From assembly GCF_946151055.1 (NCBI RefSeq), contig NZ_CAMGYZ010000008.1, positions 124,001-188,000 of the forward strand: a stretch of DNA of 64,000 nt, read 5' to 3'. This DNA is from Bacillus sp. Marseille-Q3570. GTDB taxonomy: Bacteria; Bacillota; Bacilli; Bacillales; Fictibacillaceae. Below, in pieces: positions 20,318 through 29,963 of the stretch (position 1 is its first letter; the number at the start of each line of letters is the position of its first letter). Both the position numbers and the translations under genes were made by a program. The notes below the pieces were generated by a model. It had not been told where the DNA came from. It did no database searches and saw only the letters and a list, made by a program, of their open reading frames with translations.

Positions 20318-20902
20318 ATGAAACTGGAAGGTAAACATATCGGATTTGGTTTGACAGGTTCGCACTGTACCTATGATGCAGTCGTTCCTCAAATCCAAAA
20401 GCTTGTTGACTCAGGCGCCAATGTCACACCTTTTGTTACGTTTACAGTTCAGAACACGACAACTAGATTCGGAGAGGGAGAAGATTGGATCAAGAAGATT
20501 GAAGAAATCACAGGTAATGAAGCAGTTGACTCGATTGTGAAAGCTGAACCATTCGGTCCTAAAACGCCTCTCGACTGTATGGTCATCGCGCCATTGACAG
20601 GAAATTCGATCAGTAAATTTGCAAATGCCATGACAGATTCACCTGTGTTGATGGCTGCAAAAGCTACCATGAGGAATTTGAACCCTGTAGTATTAGGTAT
20701 ATCAACTAATGATGGACTCGGTCTCAATGGTGTGAATATCATGAGGTTGATGGCTGCAAAGAACATCTATTTCATTCCATATGGCCAGGACTCACCACAA
20801 AATAAACCGAATTCATTGGTAGCACATATGGAGTTATTGCCTGAAACTATAGTGGCTGCATTGGATGGTCGACAATTACAACCCGTTTTACGAATATATT
20901 AA
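20318..20902 (+). CDS. spoVFB: Dipicolinate synthase subunit B (flavoprotein family)
   Basis: The 194-residue partner of SpoVFA, of the flavoprotein (HFCD-like) fold: GFGLTGSHCTYDAVVPQI at the N-terminus, VIAPLTGNSISKFANAMTDS in the middle and PVVLGISTNDGLG. Located 18 bases downstream of spoVFA in the same operon. A terminator lies about 115 bases beyond its stop. Confidence 0.97.
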   Translation: MKLEGKHIGFGLTGSHCTYDAVVPQIQKLVDSGANVTPFVTFTVQNTTTRFGEGEDWIKKIEEITGNEAVDSIVKAEPFGPKTPLDCMVIAPLTGNSISKFANAMTDSPVLMAAKATMRNLNPVVLGISTNDGLGLNGVNIMRLMAAKNIYFIPYGQDSPQNKPNSLVAHMELLPETIVAALDGRQLQPVLRIY

Positions 20903-21015
20903 CGAATCGCCACGACTGAAAGTGATGCTGGAAATTACTACAAAAGTACACATTTTTGGTGAAGAATGCTTACCTCTACAATCAATGATATGGTAAAATA
21001 AATGACAATATGACC

Positions 21016-21062
21016 AGAGATACAGGAGAAACCATGTTGTTTCTCCTTCTATCTTTTTTAAA
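21016..21062 (+). terminator. Terminator after the spoVFAB operon
   Basis: AGGAGAAAC pairs with GTTTCTCCT (with an extension of AGA/TCT) around a short loop and ends in tcttttttaaa. It lies in the 320-base gap before asd; nothing else was recognised there and no lysine riboswitch was seen. Confidence 0.8.
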
Positions 21063-21222
21063 TAACTATGTCGCTTAGCTTTATTTCGCTGTTCATGTTA
21101 TGTTTTTACTGTATACACGCATTAAAGACGTTTTTGATTAGTGGACGGTAACAAATCTTTGGACATAGTTTACAAAATACAATAGGTAATGAGAAAGAGA
21201 AATTATGAGGAGGGACATACCA

Positions 21223-22272
21223 ATGAAATCTAACAATGGTTATCACATTGCAGTTGTTGGGGCTACGGGAGCAGTAGGTCAGCAAATGCTCAAAACATTA
21301 GAAAAAAGAAACTTCCCGATCGCTTCTCTGAAATTATTGGCTAGTAAGCGTTCTGCAGGAAAGAAGCTCGATTTCAAAGGTGAAGAGTTCACAATTGAAG
21401 AAGCGACTCCAGATGCGTTTGAAGGTGTACAGATCGCTCTATTTTCTGCTGGTGGCTCGATATCGAAAGAACTGGCGCCTGAAGCAGCGAAACGAGGGGC
21501 TATAGTCGTTGATAACACAAGTGCTTTCCGGATGGATCCAAATACTCCGTTGGTCGTACCTGAAGTGAATGAAAATGCACTTAACAACCATAACGGAATC
21601 ATTGCGAACCCGAACTGTTCAACGATCCAGATGGTCGTCGCCCTTGAACCGATCCGTAAGAAATATGGATTGAATAAAGTGATTGTCTCCACTTATCAGG
21701 CTGTTTCTGGTGCTGGTGCACAAGCAATCAATGAACTGAATGAACAAACACGCGCAATCATCGATGACGAAGAATTCACACCAGAAGTTTTGCCGGTTGC
21801 AGGGGATGAAAAGCATTACCAAATCGCATTCAATGCGGTTCCGCAAATTGACAAATTCCAGGAAAACGGGTTTACTTTTGAAGAAATGAAAATGATCAAT
21901 GAAACGAAGAAAATCATGAGTATGCAGGAGCTGGAAGTTGCAGCTACATGCGTTCGTCTACCGGTAGAAACAGGACACTCAGAGTCTGTCTATCTTGAAA
22001 TTGACGACGACAACGTAACTGTAGATGAATTGAAAGCATTATTAGCTGAAGCACCGGGGATTTTGCTTCAGGATGATCCTTCACAGCAACTTTATCCGAT
22101 GCCGGCGGATTGCGTAGGAAAAGATGATGTGTTCGTGGGGCGTATCCGTAAGGATCTTGATCGTCCAAACGGCTTCCATATGTGGGTCGTTTCTGATAAT
22201 CTCTTAAAGGGTGCAGCATTGAATTCCGTACAAATTGCTGAAAGTCTCGTAAAGCTGAATTTGTTGAAATGA
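21223..22272 (+). CDS. asd: Aspartate-semialdehyde dehydrogenase
   Basis: Reduces aspartyl phosphate to aspartate semialdehyde in the lysine, DAP, methionine and threonine pathway. 349 residues. NADP-binding [11 protein letters not shown] near the N-terminus; active-site cysteine in [35 protein letters not shown] near the end. An in-frame ATG at 21205 exists, but it overlaps the SD-like gaggagg that serves the ATG at 21223, and homologues start there. First gene of the asd-dapG-dapA block; 17 bases from dapG. Confidence 0.98.
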   Translation: MKSNNGYHIAVVGATGAVGQQMLKTLEKRNFPIASLKLLASKRSAGKKLDFKGEEFTIEEATPDAFEGVQIALFSAGGSISKELAPEAAKRGAIVVDNTSAFRMDPNTPLVVPEVNENALNNHNGIIANPNCSTIQMVVALEPIRKKYGLNKVIVSTYQAVSGAGAQAINELNEQTRAIIDDEEFTPEVLPVAGDEKHYQIAFNAVPQIDKFQENGFTFEEMKMINETKKIMSMQELEVAATCVRLPVETGHSESVYLEIDDDNVTVDELKALLAEAPGILLQDDPSQQLYPMPADCVGKDDVFVGRIRKDLDRPNGFHMWVVSDNLLKGAALNSVQIAESLVKLNLLK

Positions 22273-22289
22273 ACGAGAGAGGTGCATCA

Positions 22290-23516
22290 ATGAATATCGT
22301 CGTGCAAAAATTCGGCGGAACATCTCTAAAATCAGATGATGGACGTAATCACGCCGTTCAACATGTATGCAATGCTGTTAATGAGGGAAAAAAAGTCGTA
22401 GTCGTCGTTTCAGCCATGGGACGTAAAGGCGATCCTTATGCGACAGACACGCTATTAAGCTTGATAACCGGAAATCCTACTTCAATCAGTCCAAAGGAAA
22501 CTGACCTTCTCATGTCATGTGGAGAGGTCATTTCATCTGTCGTCTTCTCCAACCTACTGAAGCAGAAGCACCTTCGTTCATTGGCTTTTACTGGTGCAAA
22601 AGCAGGTTTTAAAACGAATACTGAGCATACTAATGCGAAGATCGTGGAGATGGATTGTAAGAATATTATCCATGCACTTGAAGAAATGGATGTCGTGGTA
22701 GTAGCCGGGTTTCAGGGTCAGTCGAGTGATGGAGAGGTGACGACGCTTGGAAGAGGTGGCAGTGACACCTCTGCAGCAGCCCTGGGCGCTGCTTTGAATG
22801 CTGAATTCATCGATATTTTCACTGACGTTGAAGGGGTTATGACTGCAGACCCTCGTATCGTAGAGGATGCACGCCCACTTAATGTTGTAACATATAATGA
22901 AATATGTAACATGGCTTATCAAGGAGCAAAAGTCATTCACCCTCGAGCAGTAGAAATCGCGATGCAAGCAAAAGTGCCGATCAGGATCCGTTCCACATAT
23001 TCCGATCATGAAGGCACACTGGTTACATCAGCAGCTGGCGGTGGAGCTGGAAGGGATATCGAGGACCGCTTGATCACCGGGATCGCCCATGTATCAAACG
23101 TTACTCAAATCAAGGTCCTTGCTCCTGATGGAGATTACGATTTCCAATCAAAGATATTCAAAGCTATGGCTGAGGAACAAATCAGTGTTGACTTCATCAA
23201 TATAAGTCCACGTGGAGTGATCTATACGATCAACTCGGCTTTAACGGATGCAGCGGTGAAAATTTTGAATAAGTTGGGCTATGAAGCAGATATCCAACGG
23301 AATTGTGCAAAAGTATCTGCTGTAGGTGCAGGAATCGCAGGTGTGCCTGGGGTAACGGCGAAAATAGTCGGAGCTCTCTCAGAACAAGGTATCAATATCC
23401 TGCAATCGGCTGACTCCCATACGACGATTTGGGTGCTTGTACGGGAAGAGGATATGATCAACGCTGTCAATGCGCTCCATCGAGTGTTCAAGCTTGAGAG
23501 AGGCGATCATATCTGA
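22290..23516 (+). CDS. dapG: Aspartokinase I (meso-DAP-regulated type)
   Basis: Phosphorylates aspartate, first step of the pathway. 408 residues. Kinase motif VQKFGGTSLKSDDGR at the start and GRGGSDTSAAALGAALNAEFIDIFTD in the middle; two C-terminal ACT domains (around IAHVSNVTQIKV and KVSAVGAGIAGVPGVTAKIV) that in the family bind the feedback amino acid. Start at 22290 has gagaggtg upstream; the earlier in-frame ATG overlaps the asd stop and is less likely. Placement beside dapA and asd indicates DapG rather than LysC. Confidence 0.97.
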   Translation: MNIVVQKFGGTSLKSDDGRNHAVQHVCNAVNEGKKVVVVVSAMGRKGDPYATDTLLSLITGNPTSISPKETDLLMSCGEVISSVVFSNLLKQKHLRSLAFTGAKAGFKTNTEHTNAKIVEMDCKNIIHALEEMDVVVVAGFQGQSSDGEVTTLGRGGSDTSAAALGAALNAEFIDIFTDVEGVMTADPRIVEDARPLNVVTYNEICNMAYQGAKVIHPRAVEIAMQAKVPIRIRSTYSDHEGTLVTSAAGGGAGRDIEDRLITGIAHVSNVTQIKVLAPDGDYDFQSKIFKAMAEEQISVDFINISPRGVIYTINSALTDAAVKILNKLGYEADIQRNCAKVSAVGAGIAGVPGVTAKIVGALSEQGINILQSADSHTTIWVLVREEDMINAVNALHRVFKLERGDHI

Positions 23517-23543
23517 GGCAGTATTAAGGAGGAGTATAGTAAG

Positions 23544-24422
23544 ATGGACTTTGGAAAAGTATTGACCGCTATGGTCACGCCATTCGACCATAAAGGAAAC
23601 ATCGATTTTACACGAACTACCAAATTGGTCGAATATTTAATTAAAAACGGATCGGATGGACTGGTGATTGCCGGGACGACGGGAGAATCCCCTACCTTGA
23701 CAAAAGAAGAGAAGGTAGCTCTTTTCAAGCATGTAGTAAAAGTCGTCGGAAAACGTGTGCCTGTCATCGCCGGGACTGGAAGCAACAACACACACGCTTC
23801 GATCGAACTTACAAAACAGGCTGAAGAAGTCGGTGTTGACGGGATCATGCTAGTAGCACCATACTACAATAAACCGAACCAACAAGGACTTTACTTACAT
23901 TTTAAAACAATTGCAGAAGCCACATCGCTGCCAATCATGCTATATAACATTCCAGGCAGATCTGTCATCAACATGTCAGTGGATACCATCGTAAGGTTGT
24001 CTGAAATCGAAAACATCGTATGTGTGAAGGAAGCCAGTGGGGACCTGGATCAGATGACAGAAATCATTTCAAAAACAAGTGATGATTTCGCATTATATAG
24101 TGGTGATGACGGCCTTACGTTACCTGTAATGGCTATTGGTGGAAATGGCATCGTTTCTGTAGCTTCTCATGTAGTAGGAAACGATATGCAAAAAATGATC
24201 GCTGCTTTCCAGTCTGGAAACAATAAAGAAGCTGCTGGTCTACATGGTAAACTTTTGCCGATCATGAAAGAAATGTTCGCTGCTCCAAGCCCGACACCTG
24301 TCAAGACGGCATTGCAAATTTCCGGAGTTGATGTTGGGGGCGTAAGACTTCCTTTGGTTCCATTGTCGGAACAGGAGCGAGTCCGATTGACATCTTTATT
24401 GAACAATTATCATACCGTATGA
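23544..24422 (+). CDS. dapA: 4-hydroxy-tetrahydrodipicolinate synthase
   Basis: Condenses aspartate semialdehyde with pyruvate; the product is drawn off both by SpoVFAB to dipicolinate and by the DAP pathway to cell wall and lysine. 292 residues, TIM barrel. The Schiff-base lysine is in CVKEASGD, the catalytic tyrosine in YNIPGRSV, and the pyruvate-binding GTTGESPTL is present. RBS taaggagg upstream of the ATG; 27 bases after dapG. Confidence 0.98.
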   Translation: MDFGKVLTAMVTPFDHKGNIDFTRTTKLVEYLIKNGSDGLVIAGTTGESPTLTKEEKVALFKHVVKVVGKRVPVIAGTGSNNTHASIELTKQAEEVGVDGIMLVAPYYNKPNQQGLYLHFKTIAEATSLPIMLYNIPGRSVINMSVDTIVRLSEIENIVCVKEASGDLDQMTEIISKTSDDFALYSGDDGLTLPVMAIGGNGIVSVASHVVGNDMQKMIAAFQSGNNKEAAGLHGKLLPIMKEMFAAPSPTPVKTALQISGVDVGGVRLPLVPLSEQERVRLTSLLNNYHTV

Positions 24423-24429
24423 AACTTAT

Positions 24430-24465
24430 AGAAAAAGGTTGGCCCTAGTGGTCAGCTTTTTTTAT
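24430..24465 (+). terminator. Terminator of asd-dapG-dapA
   Basis: AAAAAGGTTGGCC pairs imperfectly with GGTCAGCTTTTTT around a ctagt loop. It starts eight bases after dapA. Confidence 0.8.
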
Positions 24466-24466
24466 T

Positions 24467-24550
24467 GGTGCATACTTCAAAATTGGCGGTGCAAATTTCA
24501 TATTTAACGATGCAAATATGTCATTTATCGGTGATTTGTCCATAATGAAC
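24467..24550. repeat. Four copies of a 21-bp tandem repeat
   Basis: Copies begin at 24467, 24488, 24509 and 24530, exactly 21 bases apart, with consensus GGTGCAAATTTCATATTTAAC. They start in the tail of the dapA terminator. The copies are diverged by several bases each. No ORF uses them. Confidence 0.75.
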
Positions 24551-24652
24551 TTTAATAATCGTATGGTCAGAAGTTCTCGTTTCATGATGGATAGAATGAT
24601 TCCGAATTAGACAATACTAAAGGGAAAGTAATTGTTGTGAAAGGAGTCCGTC

Positions 24653-25432
24653 ATGAACGAGCAGCAGAATGCGAACAACGATGAAGTCACACCAACTCAA
24701 CCAACACAACCTCAAAAACCGAATAAACAAGATCAGGACAAAGAAAACTCATCGTCGCTGATCAATAAAATCCAGCAGATGGGACAGACGAATGTACCAC
24801 AGATGGAGCAATCCAATATCCATTGTATGACGATTGTCGGGCAAATCGAGGGCCATGTCCAGCTTCCGCCCAATAATAAGACAACAAAGTATGAGCACAT
24901 GATCCCTCAAATTGTGGCAATAGAACAGAACCCCAAAATCGAAGGTCTATTAGTAATCCTCAATACAGTGGGAGGAGATGTTGAAGCAGGTTTAGCGATT
25001 GCAGAAATGATTGCCTCTTTATCAAAACCGAAAGTTTGTCTTGTCCTTGGTGGTGGTCACTCAATTGGTGTTCCAATCGCGGTGGCAGGGGATTATTCTT
25101 TCATTGCCGAAACTGCTACGATGACGATCCATCCTGTCCGACTGACTGGATTAGTGATCGGTGTCCCCCAAACATTCGAGTATCTGGATAAAATGCAGGA
25201 AAGGGTAATCAGTTTTGTTCTGAGACACTCGAACATTGCAGAGGAGAAGTTCAAAGAATTGATGTTATCGAAAGGAAATCTTACCCGTGATATCGGAACG
25301 AATGTAGTAGGGGACGATGCTGTAGCATATGGATTGATTGATGAAGTTGGTGGCCTTGGAAAAGCAATGAAGAAATTGAATGAGCTTATTACAGCTGAAA
25401 AACCTGAAGAAGAACAGGATCTGGTCCAATGA
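24653..25432 (+). CDS. tepA: TepA, ClpP-like serine protease
   Basis: Cytoplasmic ClpP-fold peptidase of 259 residues; in B. subtilis it has been linked to protein translocation and to degradation of spore SASPs. The first 50 residues are a Gln/Asn/Pro-rich tail. The ClpP-like core has [20 protein letters not shown] and the nucleophile region [12 protein letters not shown] (Ser), followed by MTIHPVRL with the probable catalytic His. RBS gaaaggag upstream of the ATG. Its stop overlaps the start of ylzJ (ATGA). Confidence 0.95.
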   Translation: MNEQQNANNDEVTPTQPTQPQKPNKQDQDKENSSSLINKIQQMGQTNVPQMEQSNIHCMTIVGQIEGHVQLPPNNKTTKYEHMIPQIVAIEQNPKIEGLLVILNTVGGDVEAGLAIAEMIASLSKPKVCLVLGGGHSIGVPIAVAGDYSFIAETATMTIHPVRLTGLVIGVPQTFEYLDKMQERVISFVLRHSNIAEEKFKELMLSKGNLTRDIGTNVVGDDAVAYGLIDEVGGLGKAMKKLNELITAEKPEEEQDLVQ

Positions 25433-25689
25433 TTTTATATACCTCAATGCCTAATGAACTTGTTTTCAATACAGCCAATGAAGATTATGAAAAACATGCG
25501 ATGATCGAAATGAATGGAGTTTCGATGATGGTTGAGCATCTAGATGGGAATCAATGCAGGATTGTCAATCTTTTAAGCACCGATCCTAATCATTATCTTA
25601 ATCCAAATTTCCAGCCGGGCACGATTTTAAAGAAGAGCTACAACTATGATCAAAGTACATCTAGTTCACAGAATTCCAGTATGATATAA
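25429..25689 (+). CDS. ylzJ: YlzJ-like protein
   Basis: An 86-residue protein starting [13 protein letters not shown], a recognisable YlzJ start, with [19 protein letters not shown] and a Ser/Asn-rich tail. It overlaps tepA by four bases and is almost certainly co-translated. Function unknown; conserved in spore formers between tepA and spoIIIE. Confidence 0.9.
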   Translation: MILYTSMPNELVFNTANEDYEKHAMIEMNGVSMMVEHLDGNQCRIVNLLSTDPNHYLNPNFQPGTILKKSYNYDQSTSSSQNSSMI

Positions 25690-25705
25690 TAACACTACTT
25701 ATAGT

Positions 25706-25795
25706 GGGTTGACCCTTAAGTGTCCGACTCGTTTAACACGGTATCCAGTCATTGAAGTGTTAACACAGTCCCGCTTTAACAGGGTCAGCCCTTTT
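25706..25795 (+). terminator. Long nested hairpin between ylzJ and spoIIIE
   Basis: GGGTTGACCCT (25706-25716) pairs with AGGGTCAGCCC (25781-25791), followed by ttttgc. Inside, TTTAACAC and GTGTTAA can form a second stem. The outer stem plus U tail suggests termination of tepA-ylzJ; the 64-base interior is unusually long for a simple terminator. Confidence 0.55.
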
Positions 25796-25867
25796 GCAAT
25801 ACATAAGTAAATGTGTATCACCAAATACATACATCCAGACAGAGTAAATCGCATGAGAGGTGAAAAA

Positions 25868-28231
25868 ATGGCAAAAAGGAAAAAAAAGAATAAAAAGTCG
25901 TCAGGTTGGAAATCGCAGCTGTCTTTTGAAGTTTTCGGCCTACTATTACTTGCAATGACGTTGATTGCAGCGGCGGAATTCGGCAGGGTGGGGAATATAT
26001 TTGCTGGATTGTTCCGTTTATCAGGCGGGGAATGGTATGGGATCTTGCTTTTAGGAGTTTTTGTCCTCTCCATTTATATCATTTGGAAGCGGGCATGGCC
26101 AAACTTTTTTACTCGCCGGTTAAGCGGTGTTTACTTGTTCGTTCTCGGTTTATTATTGCAAAGCCATGTTAAGCTTTTCGACCTTTTATCTCGAAATGGC
26201 GAATGGGAAAATCCTTCTGTCATCCAGAATACTTGGGAATTGTTTTTGCGATACCAGGGATCTGATCCAGGAACCTACGATTTAGGGGGCGGAATGATCG
26301 GAGCTTTTGGTTTCGCGTTCACTTATGTCTTGTTTGCACCTGAAGGGACCCAGGTCATCATCTTCTTCATGTGGATCATCTCGATCTTGCTAATCACAGG
26401 ATTGTCCATGAATGACATTCTTGCTAAAGTCTTGGTACCATTAAAGAACTTCATCATGAATACATATAGTGAGTGGAAGGATCATTTTCAGAGCAAGCGG
26501 GATCAGAAGCAAGAAGCACGTAAGAAGGAACGGAAGACGAGGGGCAAACGGACAACCAAGGATAAAAAAGAAGCCGATGATCAGAAAGAGTTTGAAGAGG
26601 AAAACTACTCTGAACCGATAATTGAAGATTTCACTGAAAACAGTTATCAGGAAGCATTCGAGTTCGAAGAGTTGAAACAAAAGGAATTGCAAAAGGATCA
26701 TGCTGAAAAGGGAAACAAAAAACCATCCCAACCTGCTAGCAACTCCAGTATGGATTCTGGCGAAGTCACTTCTGGATTTTCCGTTGCAGAAGTGGAAAAT
26801 GAATCCTATGAGCTCCCTTCTTATGATTTGCTGAGCAGACCAGTTAAATCCGGCCAACATCGGGAAAGACAACACGTATCGGAGAACACGAGAAAGCTGG
26901 AACGAACGTTTGAAAGCTTCGGGGTAAAAGCGAAGGTAGTCAAAGTCCATTTGGGTCCTGCTGTAACAAAATATGAAGTTCAGCCGGCCATTGGTGTGAA
27001 GGTAAGTAAAATCGTTAATTTGACAGACGACCTAGCATTGGCGCTTGCAGCAAAAGATTTGCGGATTGAAGCACCGATTCCAGGAAGATCGGCAATCGGA
27101 ATCGAAGTGCCGAATCAGGAAGTGGCGATGGTCTCATTAAGAGAAGTCGTGGATACAAAACGCAACGATCTAAATGCAAAGCTTAGTATCGGTTTAGGGC
27201 GTGATATTTCTGGAGAACCGATCCTCGCTGACCTGAGCAAAATGCCTCACTTGTTGATTGCGGGGGCGACAGGCAGCGGTAAAAGTGTATGTGTGAATGG
27301 AATCATAACAAGTATTTTGTTGAAAGCGAAACCGCATGAAGTGAAAATGATGATGATCGATCCGAAAATGGTCGAATTGAATGTCTATAATGGCATTCCT
27401 CATCTGCTTGCTCCAGTTGTGACTGAACCGAAAAAAGCTGCACAAGCATTGAAGCGGGTCGTCAATGAAATGGAACGTCGATATGAATTGTTTTCACATA
27501 GCGGGACAAGGAACATTGAAGGCTATAACAATGTGATCAAAAAACAAAATGAGGAATCTGATGCTAAACAGGCTTTACTGCCATATATCGTCGTCATCGT
27601 AGATGAACTCGCTGATCTGATGATGGTCGCTTCGGGTGACGTTGAAGATGCGATTACCAGGCTTGCCCAAATGGCACGTGCTGCCGGAATACACTTGATC
27701 ATCGCTACTCAAAGGCCTTCAGTTGATGTCATCACGGGTGTCATCAAAGCGAACATTCCATCAAGGATCGCATTCAGCGTTTCATCCTCAACAGATTCCC
27801 GAACCATCCTCGACATGGGAGGGGCTGAAAAACTTCTTGGGAAAGGTGATATGCTTTATTTCCCGATCGGCTCGAACAAACCGACACGTGTACAAGGTGC
27901 ATTTTTATCTGATGAAGAAGTGCAACAAGTAGTCGATTTCGTCATTGGACAGCAAAAAGCGAAGTATCAGGAAGAAATGATCCCGACCGATGAACCTGAT
28001 CAGAAGGTAGAAGAAGTTGAAGATGAACTTTTTGATGATGCAGTGAATTTGATCGTCGATATGCAAACTGCATCAGTTTCCATGCTCCAAAGGCGGTTCC
28101 GGATTGGATACACAAGAGCTGCAAGACTGATTGATGCAATGGAGGCAAGAGGTATTGTCGGTCCCTATGAAGGAAGTAAACCGAGGGAGGTCCTCATTTC
28201 AAGTATAGATCAGGATGCCTCATCCAGTTAA
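25868..28231 (+). CDS. spoIIIE: DNA translocase SpoIIIE (FtsK family)
   Basis: Septum-bound ATPase that pumps the chromosome into the forespore; 787 residues (B. subtilis 789). N-terminal membrane domain with about four hydrophobic segments up to residue 190, an acidic/basic linker of about 130 residues, the RecA-like motor with Walker [10 protein letters not shown] near 465 and [13 protein letters not shown] as Walker B, and a C-terminal gamma winged helix ([21 protein letters not shown]) that reads orientation sequences. The ATG at 25868 with gagaggtg is preferred over an in-frame ATG 57 bases earlier. Could equally be named ftsK; the conserved neighbourhood supports SpoIIIE. Confidence 0.97.
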   Translation: MAKRKKKNKKSSGWKSQLSFEVFGLLLLAMTLIAAAEFGRVGNIFAGLFRLSGGEWYGILLLGVFVLSIYIIWKRAWPNFFTRRLSGVYLFVLGLLLQSHVKLFDLLSRNGEWENPSVIQNTWELFLRYQGSDPGTYDLGGGMIGAFGFAFTYVLFAPEGTQVIIFFMWIISILLITGLSMNDILAKVLVPLKNFIMNTYSEWKDHFQSKRDQKQEARKKERKTRGKRTTKDKKEADDQKEFEEENYSEPIIEDFTENSYQEAFEFEELKQKELQKDHAEKGNKKPSQPASNSSMDSGEVTSGFSVAEVENESYELPSYDLLSRPVKSGQHRERQHVSENTRKLERTFESFGVKAKVVKVHLGPAVTKYEVQPAIGVKVSKIVNLTDDLALALAAKDLRIEAPIPGRSAIGIEVPNQEVAMVSLREVVDTKRNDLNAKLSIGLGRDISGEPILADLSKMPHLLIAGATGSGKSVCVNGIITSILLKAKPHEVKMMMIDPKMVELNVYNGIPHLLAPVVTEPKKAAQALKRVVNEMERRYELFSHSGTRNIEGYNNVIKKQNEESDAKQALLPYIVVIVDELADLMMVASGDVEDAITRLAQMARAAGIHLIIATQRPSVDVITGVIKANIPSRIAFSVSSSTDSRTILDMGGAEKLLGKGDMLYFPIGSNKPTRVQGAFLSDEEVQQVVDFVIGQQKAKYQEEMIPTDEPDQKVEEVEDELFDDAVNLIVDMQTASVSMLQRRFRIGYTRAARLIDAMEARGIVGPYEGSKPREVLISSIDQDASSS

Positions 28232-28248
28232 AGAACATGAGCAATGAT

Positions 28249-28295
28249 AAGTGTCTGACGCTCTGTATTCCGGTGTGTCAGGCACTTTTCTTTAT
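28249..28295 (+). terminator. Terminator of spoIIIE
   Basis: AAGTGTCTGAC pairs with GTCAGGCACTT around a 17-base loop, followed by ttctttatg. Confidence 0.85.
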
Positions 28296-28372
28296 GTTTT
28301 TTACTGGCCGTATGATTTGAATCCAGCTCAAAGAAATTAATGTAAATGTCATTTTGTTGATGCTTTGATTAT

Positions 28373-28835
28373 GGCTCTTTTCTAAAAGAGTGTTGTTTTT
28401 GTGTCATTTTAAAAAAACACTTTGTGCAAGTTGATTGAAGAGCAAGGTGCGAGACTCTCGAAAATGAAAATCGCATTTTCTTCGTGCGATGTAACGCTGC
28501 CGAAGCTTTCCTTGTCCTGCGGGATCAGCGTGCCTACTACCTGAATAATCTCCTCGCAAGGGATGCGACGAGGAAGCTCGCTTCGACAGGACTTTCTTGT
28601 AGACGCAGGAGCACAAATGCTTCCTTGAAAAGGAGACTCCTGAGGTCGCAAGGCGACGAGTGGGCTCACCGCACGCCCCGTGGAAAGCGAGCATCCTGGA
28701 GCGTAAATCAACGACTTTTAAAGAAAACTTGGCGAGACCAAGCCTTTTGTAGGTCGAGCCTTAGTTGCCCTTATACTGAAGAAAGTATTTATACTTTCTT
28801 TAAGTGCAAGAGCAACAAAGTTTGTGAATACAGCC
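28373..28835 (+). mobile_element. MITE-like element, copy 1 (463 bp, longest)
   Basis: Left end GGCTCTTTTCTAAAA is an imperfect inverted repeat of the right end (reverse complement GGCTGTATTCACAAAC), extending into a TTGTTG core. Shared internal blocks with copies at 34914 and 45067 are: a segment around GTGCAAG, the block gcattttcttcgtgcgatg, CCGAAGCTTTCCTTGTCCTGC, GCACGCCCCG-GGAAAGCGAGC, and AAACTTGGCGAGACCAAGCC followed by a GAAGAAAGTA/TACTTTCTT hairpin. This copy has an extra middle of about 140 bases absent from copy 2. Flanking octamers ttgattat and tttattaa agree at 6 of 8. Frames inside it do not resemble proteins. Confidence 0.75.
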
Positions 28836-28992
28836 TTTATTAACAATTAGCATGTCAGATTTGAAATATTGTCGTAACATTTTTATATATAATGTAAAAA
28901 TAGTATTTATTTATTGATGTAAAAATGATATAGTATTGTCGAATATTGTTAAATAAACAGAATAGAATGCAATACACTTGGGGTGAAGACGT

Positions 28993-29721
28993 GTGACCAT
29001 TAAAACGGACCATCGTCTATTATATTTACAAGTAATAGATCGATTGAAGAAAGATATTGAAGCAGGGGTTTATCAGGAAGGGGAAAGACTTCCGAGCGAG
29101 TTTGAATTATCCAAGCTGTTAGGTATCAGCCGCGCAACACTTAGAGAAGCGCTGCGAATCCTAGAAGATGAGAATATCGTCGTCAGAAGGCATGGTGTAG
29201 GGACTTTTGTACGGACTCGACCCGTTTTCTCATCTGGTATTGAAGAGCTCTTCAGTCTTACTGAGATGATTGAACGAGGTGAACAGAAACCAGGCACAAT
29301 ATTCCTGTCATCAGATACGAGAGAAGCGATGGACGAGGAAGTTCAGAGGTTCAACCTTGAAGCTACTGATGAACTTGTAATTGTGGAACGTGTTCGGACA
29401 GCGGATGGACAACCTGTCATTTATTGTCTTGATCAGGTCCCTGCGAAATTGATGCCATCCAATTATAAATCGATGGAAGAAGAATCACTGTTCAACTTGC
29501 TAGAAAAAGAGTCTAATAGCCGAGTATTGTATGCGGTTACTCATATCGAACCTTTAGGATATCACGAAAAAGTTTCGGACGTACTGGAATGCCCACCCGA
29601 ATCATCCCTGCTCGTATTGAAGCAAATGCATTACGATCAGAATGATGTTCCAGTGTTGTATTCGGTGAATTATTTTAGGGCGGATAAGTTTGATTTCCAC
29701 GTTGTCAGACGTCGGGTGTGA
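28993..29721 (+). CDS. ymfC: GntR-family transcription regulator YmfC
   Basis: 242-residue repressor-type protein. The N-terminal winged helix-turn-helix has the GntR signature [28 protein letters not shown]; the C-terminal effector domain is of the UbiC-TRD (HutC-like) type. GTG start with cttggggtg upstream. It directly precedes the BMP-type nucleoside importer genes, so it may control them; this is inferred from adjacency. The ligand cannot be read from sequence. Confidence 0.92.
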   Translation: MTIKTDHRLLYLQVIDRLKKDIEAGVYQEGERLPSEFELSKLLGISRATLREALRILEDENIVVRRHGVGTFVRTRPVFSSGIEELFSLTEMIERGEQKPGTIFLSSDTREAMDEEVQRFNLEATDELVIVERVRTADGQPVIYCLDQVPAKLMPSNYKSMEEESLFNLLEKESNSRVLYAVTHIEPLGYHEKVSDVLECPPESSLLVLKQMHYDQNDVPVLYSVNYFRADKFDFHVVRRRV

Positions 29722-29945
29722 TAGGAAGTCCAAGATGGCACCGGATGATAAACTGCGAATTTCCGACGCATTTAGTAAAACCTGTACCTGCGTCTATAAG
29801 TGTATCTGTCGAATTCAGATTCCCGGCACTTATTCTGACTTACAGGACATAGTTCCAGTGTTCTCATAGCTTTTAAGGAGGTGGTCAAGGGGGTTGTTTG
29901 AAAGCGCTTAGCTTTTCGAAATTTATGAAACTTTGATAATACACT
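29722..29945 (+). promoter_or_regulatory. Upstream region of the nucleoside importer operon with a cre-like site
   Basis: This 240-base gap contains TGAAAGCGCTTAGC (29899-29912), which matches most of the catabolite-response-element core and contains the palindrome AAGCGCTT, and a -10-like GATAAT (29935-29940). No purine riboswitch was recognised. An SD-like aaggaggtgg at 29875 is followed only by a five-codon frame. Confidence 0.35.
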
Positions 29946-29963
29946 AAGGGGGAAATGTACGGA

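Noticed and set aside
20903-21222. Lysine riboswitch or other leader RNA before asd-dapG-dapA
   Set aside because: Only a terminator for spoVFAB is visible; no L-box core sequences were seen, in line with DapG being the DAP-regulated isozyme.
28404-28843. Frames of about 100-119 residues within the MITE-like copies
   Set aside because: They are not kept between the three copies, which differ by insertions that break the frames, and resemble no protein I know.
29722-29963. Purine riboswitch or leader peptide before the nucleoside importer
   Set aside because: No purine-aptamer core sequences; the frame after the SD-like aaggaggtgg has only five codons and lies upstream of the likely -10.
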